Origin: JAEUKA01 sp044228505
GTDB taxonomy: Bacteria; Myxococcota_A; Polyangia; Palsa-1104; JAEUJZ01
Assembly: GCA_044228505.1 (NCBI GenBank)
Contig: JBGAUT010000005.1
Span: 62,001 to 126,000, forward strand
DNA: 64,000 bases
Reading direction: 5' to 3'
The notes beneath the pieces are model-generated. The model ran no database searches. It saw nothing but the letters and a program-made list of their open reading frames with translations, and had not been told where the DNA came from. This document shows, piece after piece, positions 62,009-64,000 of this stretch. Numbering within the stretch: position 1 is the first letter of the stretch; each line of letters starts with the position of its first letter. A program made the translations under genes and the position numbers.

Positions 62009-63061
62009 ATGACACACAAGCGTACTTCGTTGCGAGTTGCCTTGACCCTTGGATCGCTGCTATTGCCGCTGCTCGGTGGCTGTTCCTTTTCGGTAACTGA
62101 GCGGATGATCTGCGCCGATGCCTCGTCCTGCCAGCCGCCGTCGACAATCGTTGACATGGCGATGCCGCCGGATTTGCTCAATCCGCGTACCGATCCCAAT
62201 GAAGCGGGGCCCTTCCAAGTGGCCAGCCAAGAGCTGACGGTGCCTGCGACTCTGAATCTGTCCCAAAACAAGCTGACGATGGTGTGGCCAAGCGATGACG
62301 GAATGACTCCATCGGCGAAGATGCCAAGCTACCCGCTGGTGCTGATGCTCCCGGCGCAGAGCCTACCGCTCGTCCAGCTACGCAGCTATGCCGACCGCTT
62401 GGCGAGTCACGGTATCGCTTCGGCCCTCATCAAAGTGAGCGATGAACGTAGGCAGGTTCGATATCGCGATAGCATCCTTGCGCTGATACCGTATCTGACC
62501 CAATCTTCCGACGTAAAAGACCGTTTGATCGCCGATCATGTCGGTGCTTTTGGTTATCAGCTAGGCGGCGAGGTTGCTCTTTCCGCGCTGAGCAAGTCCA
62601 CGCTGGCCATTCACTCGGCGGTGCTCATTGATCCGGTCGCAGTGCTGAGCTTCGTCGAGTCGCTCGATGGTCTAAACGATGCAGCGTCCGTGAGCCAAGG
62701 CAAAGACGCGCCGCTGTTATTCATTGGTGAGCTGCTTAGCAAGCTGAGCGAGCCAGGTATCTTGCCGTGTACGCCACCCGATGCAAACTTCGAGGCGTTC
62801 TATGCGCGAGTCTCGGGATCGGCTGTGGCGATCACCGTAAACGGAGCCACACTTGGTGACTTCGTGAGTACCTATCCTGACAACTGTGGACTGCCCAGCG
62901 CAGATCGAGCCACCACCATGCGGCTCGCCATCAAGCTGACGACCGCCTATTTTCAGTGGACGCTGCTCGATCGGTCCGCGGCGCAGGACTATCTGTTCGG
63001 CTCGAACTGGAATCTGGACCGTAGTCGCAACTCGCTCGAGCAAGTCAAAAAGGGACTGTAA
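62009..63061 (+). CDS. Alpha/beta-hydrolase-like lipoprotein lacking the nucleophile Ser
   Basis: A 350-residue lipoprotein (signal ending SLLLPLLGGC) starting at ATG 62009, not at the longer frame. The fold pattern of dienelactone-hydrolase and chlorophyllase-like enzymes is visible: YPLVLMLPAQS, ADRLASHGIASAL, and the elbow GAFGYQLGGEVAL, where GxSxG is expected. Ser is replaced by Gln (GYQLGG), so esterase activity is unlikely. The C-terminal end has LLFIGELLSKLS and a Cys pair. It is divergent from mutS (90 bp apart). A binding role is possible. Confidence 0.8.
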   Translation: MTHKRTSLRVALTLGSLLLPLLGGCSFSVTERMICADASSCQPPSTIVDMAMPPDLLNPRTDPNEAGPFQVASQELTVPATLNLSQNKLTMVWPSDDGMTPSAKMPSYPLVLMLPAQSLPLVQLRSYADRLASHGIASALIKVSDERRQVRYRDSILALIPYLTQSSDVKDRLIADHVGAFGYQLGGEVALSALSKSTLAIHSAVLIDPVAVLSFVESLDGLNDAASVSQGKDAPLLFIGELLSKLSEPGILPCTPPDANFEAFYARVSGSAVAITVNGATLGDFVSTYPDNCGLPSADRATTMRLAIKLTTAYFQWTLLDRSAAQDYLFGSNWNLDRSRNSLEQVKKGL

Positions 63062-63135
63062 AAAAGGGGACTCTCTCTACCTAGCTGGGCGTGATACGGT
63101 GAGGAGACCACAACCCTCGCAGAGTGGAGTTGCCC

Positions 63136-63432
63136 ATGCTACGGAGTGTTCGCGTTCCTGCTGCATTCGAGCCGCCGTTTGCGCGTGCCGAGACCTTCGT
63201 CGAGAAGCTGTTTTCTGACCTCGATCGCTCTCCTGAAAAGGGCACCATTCACGTTGGTGGAGACCGTTACGTAATGGTGCGTGCCGAGAGCCTCTATTTG
63301 TCCTGGTTCGATGCGCTCAGCGACTCCTTCGGAGAAGAAGCCGCCCGTGAGTTTATCTACAACTCTGCGCACCAACCTAAAAAGCAAATGATGTTCATGA
63401 CTTCCGATGGTGTGGGTAACAGCACACAGTAA
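63136..63432 (+). CDS. Truncated XylR_N-domain protein at the integrase boundary
   Basis: A protein of about 98 residues; GGAG lies 7 bp before ATG 63136. Residues ~30-80 match the start of the XylR N-terminal ligand domain (KGTIHVGGDRYVMVRAESLY; ALSDSFGEEAAREFIYNSA). At the point where the domain should continue with its Gly-Tyr-x-x-Gly core and about 100 more residues, the frame reads HQPKKQMMFMTSDGVGNSTQ and stops. An integrase gene follows 71 bp later. So it is probably cut by an integrated element. Confidence 0.65.
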   Translation: MLRSVRVPAAFEPPFARAETFVEKLFSDLDRSPEKGTIHVGGDRYVMVRAESLYLSWFDALSDSFGEEAAREFIYNSAHQPKKQMMFMTSDGVGNSTQ

Positions 63433-63503
63433 CAAACTCGATCGCTCAGACGAGGGACGTCACCGCGAGAGGGGACCACGGCAAGCCCAACAGAGGTCAA
63501 CAG

Positions 63504-64000
63504 ATGGGTGAAGTCATTCGCAAGGTGAAAGGCGGGAAGTTCATTGGGTGGTATCTACGTTTCGTGGATGTGGATGGTAAGCGCAAGCAGCGAGCCTCGA
63601 AGCAGCCCACCCAAACGGAAGCCCGCCGGATGCTAATTGAGATTGAGGCCCGGATTGCCCGAGGCAAGCTCGGGGTGCCTGAGCGTGCAGAGCCAGCGCG
63701 ACTGACCATCCGTCAGCTCACGGAGCGGTTCCTGCAAGAATATGACAACCCGAAAATACGAGATTTGCAGCGATGGCGACGGAAGCAGAGCTATGTACTG
63801 GTTTCGCTGCTACAAGACGTCGGTGATGTACCGCTGCCGGCGTTTACGGCAGAGGCGGCCGAGCGACTGCGCAACCGATTGGTGCGTACCTACCAACCGA
63901 ATACGGCTCGCAACAAGCTGGCTTGCATCGGCGCGGTGATGTCTTGGGCGAGCAGAAAGGGTCTACTTCCCACCAATCCAGTCCTCGGACTCCGGCCGCC
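63504..64000 (+). CDS. Tyrosine-type site-specific integrase (3' end outside window)
   Basis: The first 165 codons of an integrase; AGAGG precedes the ATG. Residues ~1-60 are the arm-binding part (VIRKVKGGKFIGWYLRFVD; ASKQPTQTEARRMLIEIEAR). Residues ~70-160 are the core-binding helical domain (LTIRQLTERFLQEYDNP; NTARNKLACIGAVMSWASRK, GLLPTNPV). The catalytic R-H-R-Y domain is outside the window. It reads away from the truncated XylR_N gene, which suggests that the element extends to the right. Confidence 0.9.
   Translation, partial: MGEVIRKVKGGKFIGWYLRFVDVDGKRKQRASKQPTQTEARRMLIEIEARIARGKLGVPERAEPARLTIRQLTERFLQEYDNPKIRDLQRWRRKQSYVLVSLLQDVGDVPLPAFTAEAAERLRNRLVRTYQPNTARNKLACIGAVMSWASRKGLLPTNPVLGLRP

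Noticed and set aside
63433..63503. tRNA gene as integration target before the integrase
   Set aside because: No cloverleaf or TTCGA-type arm was found between the truncated XylR_N gene and the integrase.

Overview
The window looks like chromosomal DNA from a Myxococcota-type bacterium (formerly Deltaproteobacteria). This is inferred from gene style, not from a marker gene: GC-rich coding, three Hanks-type kinase genes with C-terminal membrane segments (one a PEGA pseudokinase), an AgmX/PglI-type C-terminal domain protein, many lipoproteins of low similarity with Cys-rich or vWA domains, a RCC1-repeat protein, TPR proteins and STAS/SEC14-like paralogues. No rRNA, tRNA or CRISPR array was seen.

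Layout. 1-2088 (minus): a Tat-exported two-subunit molybdenum hydroxylase, cut by the window edge. 2227-15417: a lipoprotein gene with an Ig-like domain, a CxxCH motif and a TolB-like propeller, split in two by an 11,175-bp segment flanked by a perfect 13-bp direct repeat. The segment carries a slipin/ABC-F pair, an AgmX-like/RCC1-repeat pair and a seven-PAS hybrid histidine kinase. 15590-19216: small lipoproteins, a TPR protein and a serine/threonine kinase. 19521-24092: a giant duplicated membrane protein. 24161-24385: a helically phased 21-bp repeat array of dyad sites between convergent genes. 24394-32468 (minus): PEGA pseudokinase, MFS transporter, TPR-dynamin-like GTPase and two SurA-like chaperones. 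32638-35109: three tandem paralogous coiled-coil exported proteins.

35243-36576 (minus): split YeeE/YedE sulfur-transport pair with a small Cys-rich protein. 37037-47547: kinase, transglutaminase-like protein, M2 peptidase, CsgG-like lipoprotein, pentapeptide-repeat protein with a histone-H1-like tail, and a bifunctional beta-oxidation enzyme. 47754-52257: small basic protein, a membrane protein, then a compact operon of three STAS/SEC14-like paralogues around a truncated globin with a four-Cys tail, followed by XRE and Crp/Fnr regulators. 52430-59039: DNA methylase, old-yellow-enzyme/SDR pair, acyl-CoA synthetase overlapping a vWA lipoprotein, MAPEG protein. 59105-63061: MutS with an altered Walker A glycine and a hydrolase-like lipoprotein. 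63136-64000: a XylR_N-domain gene that stops mid-domain just before a tyrosine integrase, which suggests the left edge of an integrated element.

The most unusual signals are the split lipoprotein gene with its repeat-flanked insert, the phased dyad array, the globin/STAS operon with a coupled 31-codon ORF, the MutS P-loop change, and the truncated XylR_N gene at the integrase boundary. Start codons were chosen by Shine-Dalgarno spacing and signal-peptide position, so several differ from the longest open frame.
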